NCBI GenBank assembly: GCA_900756555.1
Contig: CAAEKP010000145.1
Span: 1-7,028, forward strand
DNA length: 7,028 bases
Direction: 5' to 3'
Source of the DNA: Peptococcaceae bacterium
GTDB taxonomy: Bacteria > Bacillota > Peptococcia > Peptococcales > Peptococcaceae
Shown: positions 5,547 to 7,028 of the stretch, piece by piece
How positions within the stretch are numbered: the first letter of the stretch is position 1
How the letters are laid out: every line of letters starts with the position of its first letter
Program-made: the position numbers and the translations under genes
The notes under the pieces: generated by a model
Told to the model about the DNA's origin: nothing
The model's input: the letters and a program-made list of their open reading frames with translations, nothing else
Database searches by the model: none

Positions 5547-5804
5547 ATGCCAAAAAAGACACCGCAGAGAACCTGCATGGGTTGTCAGGCCAAGAAAGAC
5601 AAGCGGGAACTGGTACGAATTGTACGCTCTCCAGAAGGTGAAATTTCTGTGGATCTGACTGGCAAAAAACCGGGCAGAGGGGCGTATATTTGTCCAGATA
5701 TCGAATGCTTAAACAAAGTGGTAAAGAGCAAACGTCTGGAACGCAGCCTGGAAACTTCGATTTCGCAGGAAATTTATGAATCACTAAAGGAACAGCTGTC
5801 ATGA
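5547..5804 (+). CDS. rnpM: YlxR / RnpM family RNA-binding protein
   Basis: An 85-residue basic protein of the YlxR (DUF448) family. It has the N-terminal RTCMGCQAKKDKREL (8-22) with the paired Cys of the family, and the signature KKPGRGAYIC (40-49), which lies on the conserved positive face. In Bacillus subtilis YlxR has been renamed RnpM because it binds RNase P RNA and modulates RNase P activity; this role is transferred by family only. The ATG at 5547 follows GGAGGA (5535-5540) inside the end of nusA. The stop overlaps the start of ylxQ in ATGA (5801-5804), so the two are translationally coupled. Confidence 0.92.
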   Translation: MPKKTPQRTCMGCQAKKDKRELVRIVRSPEGEISVDLTGKKPGRGAYICPDIECLNKVVKSKRLERSLETSISQEIYESLKEQLS

Positions 5805-6109
5805 ATGTAAAAGGAATATTAACGCTGATGGGCTTTGCGCAAAAGGCTGGAAAATTGGCGGCTGGCGACGCCGCTGTGGACAATTTTCTGCAGAAAGGCA
5901 AGGTTGCGCTGTTGATTTTGTCGGAGGAAGTCTCGGAAAATAAAAAGCGAGATTGGCAGTTGAAGGCAGAATTGGCGGAAACAGCGATGGTTACGTTAAA
6001 TGCTTCAAAATTAGAAATGGGGCTGGCGGTAGGTATGTCACCCCGTGGAATCATTGGGATCATGGATAAAAACATGGCAGAGGCTATTATGAAAAAACTG
6101 CAGCAATGA
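5801..6109 (+). CDS. ylxQ: YlxQ, L7Ae-family RNA-binding protein
   Basis: This 102-residue protein belongs to the L7Ae/L30e/YbxF fold family, which binds kink-turn RNA. Visible features are LTLMGFAQKAGKLAAGD (7-23), the internal strand KVALLILSEEVSENKK (34-49), and MGLAVGMSPRGIIGI (73-87), the loop region that contacts the RNA in relatives. Its natural RNA partner here is not known. The start overlaps the ylxR stop by ATGA, and AAAGGA (5786-5791) serves as ribosome site within ylxR. The gap to infB is 22 bases. Its fixed place between ylxR and infB is typical of Bacillota. Confidence 0.9.
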   Translation: MNVKGILTLMGFAQKAGKLAAGDAAVDNFLQKGKVALLILSEEVSENKKRDWQLKAELAETAMVTLNASKLEMGLAVGMSPRGIIGIMDKNMAEAIMKKLQQ

Positions 6110-6131
6110 CAAATTTTTTGGGGGTGGTTTA

Positions 6132-7028
6132 ATGGGTAAATCTCGTATTTATGAAATTGCCAAAGAATTGAATGTTGATAGTAAATTAATCATAGAAAAA
6201 CTGAAAGATATGAAAGTAGAAGTGAAGAATCATATGAGTTCTATCACAGAAGAAGAAAGTAATCAGATAAGACAGGCATTTCAGAAGCCTGCGGCGCCAA
6301 AGCAGCAGGATAAAATGAAAGCAAACACAGGAAACCAGAGTAGAAATAACAGTCACAGGGAGAATGAAAAAAACAATATGTCACAGAAAACCGGTCAGAA
6401 ACAGCCAAACAGTCAGTCTAAACCTTCTGGTAATGATAACAGAGAACCACGTCAGAACCGGGAACAGAGAGATAACAGAGAAAATAAAGATAACAGAAAC
6501 AACAATATGAACCGCGACAACAGAAACTATAACAACAGAGATAACAATAACAGAGATAATAACAATCGCGATAACAACAACAGAGATAACAGAGAAAATC
6601 GTGACAACAGAGAGAATCGCTTCAACAAAGAGAATCGAGGCGATTTCAAGGGGCAGAATAGAAAAGGCCCTTCCGGCAATGGCCAGCAGAACAGAAGTAA
6701 CGGCGACAATGCTGGCAGAAAGCCAAACCGTGATAACAATAATCGTGATGGCGGTTTCCGCAAAAACAATAACAATCAGCAGGATACTGTCAGCAACCGC
6801 AGAGTGGGTGTGAATGCCAACCGTGCTACCCCATCTGCTCCAGTGCGGCCGCAGACCTCTAAAGTTACACAGGTAGCAAAAAGCAATCAGGAACACTTCT
6901 CCAAAGATGCTGTGGAAGAACGGTATCAGGATTGGAGCAACAATAACGATGGTCCAAAAAACAAACCAGAACAGATTGCCCGCGCTAAGAGAAACGAAAG
7001 CAGCAGCTTCCAGAGCAGAAACAATAGA
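6132..7028 (+). CDS. infB: Translation initiation factor IF-2, N-terminal part (cut by window edge)
   Basis: Reading from ATG at 6132 the frame stays open for 299 codons to the window end. Residues 3-50 are an IF2N domain (SRIYEIAKELNVDSKLIIEK, then a second helical pair ending SNQIRQAF). From about residue 52 to 299 the chain is low complexity: very rich in Asn, Arg, Asp, Gln and Lys with almost no hydrophobic residues, including four copies of NNRDN (134-153). The GTPase and C-terminal domains that bring initiator tRNA to the ribosome would lie beyond the edge. A ribosome site GGGGGTGG (6120-6127) sits close to the start. The linker is long compared with Bacillus subtilis IF2. The last gene seen in the operon; its identity rests on the IF2N domain and the gene order. 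Confidence 0.93.
   Translation, partial: MGKSRIYEIAKELNVDSKLIIEKLKDMKVEVKNHMSSITEEESNQIRQAFQKPAAPKQQDKMKANTGNQSRNNSHRENEKNNMSQKTGQKQPNSQSKPSGNDNREPRQNREQRDNRENKDNRNNNMNRDNRNYNNRDNNNRDNNNRDNNNRDNRENRDNRENRFNKENRGDFKGQNRKGPSGNGQQNRSNGDNAGRKPNRDNNNRDGGFRKNNNNQQDTVSNRRVGVNANRATPSAPVRPQTSKVTQVAKSNQEHFSKDAVEERYQDWSNNNDGPKNKPEQIARAKRNESSSFQSRNNR
6531..6590 (+). repeat. Four tandem 15-base units inside infB
   Basis: Four consecutive 15-base units (6531-6545, 6546-6560, 6561-6575, 6576-6590) each encode NNRDN. The first and fourth are identical; the second and third differ only at synonymous positions (AAC/AAT, AGA/CGC). Related RDN and REN triplets flank the block on both sides. The conservation at protein level with silent drift suggests an old expansion kept for its amino-acid composition. 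Confidence 0.85.

Noticed and set aside
5392..6075. 227-codon minus-strand open frame opposite the end of nusA, ylxR and ylxQ
   Set aside because: Three conserved genes on the plus strand cover it; the translation matches no family I know and no ribosome site supports it.
6531..6620. Short regularly spaced repeats that could suggest a CRISPR or VNTR locus
   Set aside because: The units are in frame, contiguous without spacers, and lie inside the infB coding sequence.
6381..6896. Minus-strand frame with a very hydrophobic, Val/Ile-rich product that looks like a membrane protein
   Set aside because: It is the mirror of the Asn/Asp-rich infB linker: AAC, AAT and GAT codons read in reverse give GTT, ATT and ATC. 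The membrane look is an artefact.

Overview
This window looks like core chromosome from a spore-forming Bacillota bacterium. GC is moderate (roughly mid-to-high 40s percent by eye), Shine-Dalgarno sites are strong AGGAGG types, TTG and GTG starts are used, promoters are sigma-A-like, and there is an apparently intact sporulation sigma factor of the sigma-K type. NusA is short and lacks C-terminal AR repeats, as in most Bacillota. A clostridial or Negativicutes lineage seems plausible, but I cannot fix the genus from this sequence.

Layout. Bases 1-218 hold a possible 5' end of a leftward gene and a promoter-like pair facing right. Next are a metallo-beta-lactamase-fold hydrolase (219-977), then a promoter and the pair of an RdgB/HAM1 NTP pyrophosphatase (1111-1713) and a YfcE/MJ0936-type phosphodiesterase (1715-2212). 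The 3' end of the phosphodiesterase gene carries an A/T tract, a sigma-A promoter and a perfect 9-bp dyad. These lead into eight tRNA genes (2254-2995; Pro, Gly, Arg, His, Gln, Lys, Leu, Gly) that end at a clear intrinsic terminator. Then comes sigK (3135-3812, TTG start, short pro-sequence).

From 3827 to the right edge lies the conserved translation/transcription operon rimP - nusA - ylxR (rnpM) - ylxQ - infB. It has a good sigma-A promoter (3827-3855) and a roughly 105-base leader with two hairpins, the first terminator-like. infB runs off the right edge. Its visible 299 codons encode the IF2 N-terminal domain followed by a very long Asn/Arg/Asp-rich linker.

How the genes work together. 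Most serve information processing: nucleotide-pool cleaning (RdgB), tRNA supply, 30S maturation (RimP), elongation and termination control (NusA), RNA-binding accessory proteins (YlxR, YlxQ) and initiation (IF2). SigK is the one developmental gene. I found no mobile element, CRISPR array, defence island or clearly undescribed system. The points most worth a second look are regulatory: the dyad over the tRNA promoter, the rimP-nusA leader hairpins, the sigK start and upstream region, and the low-complexity IF2 linker.
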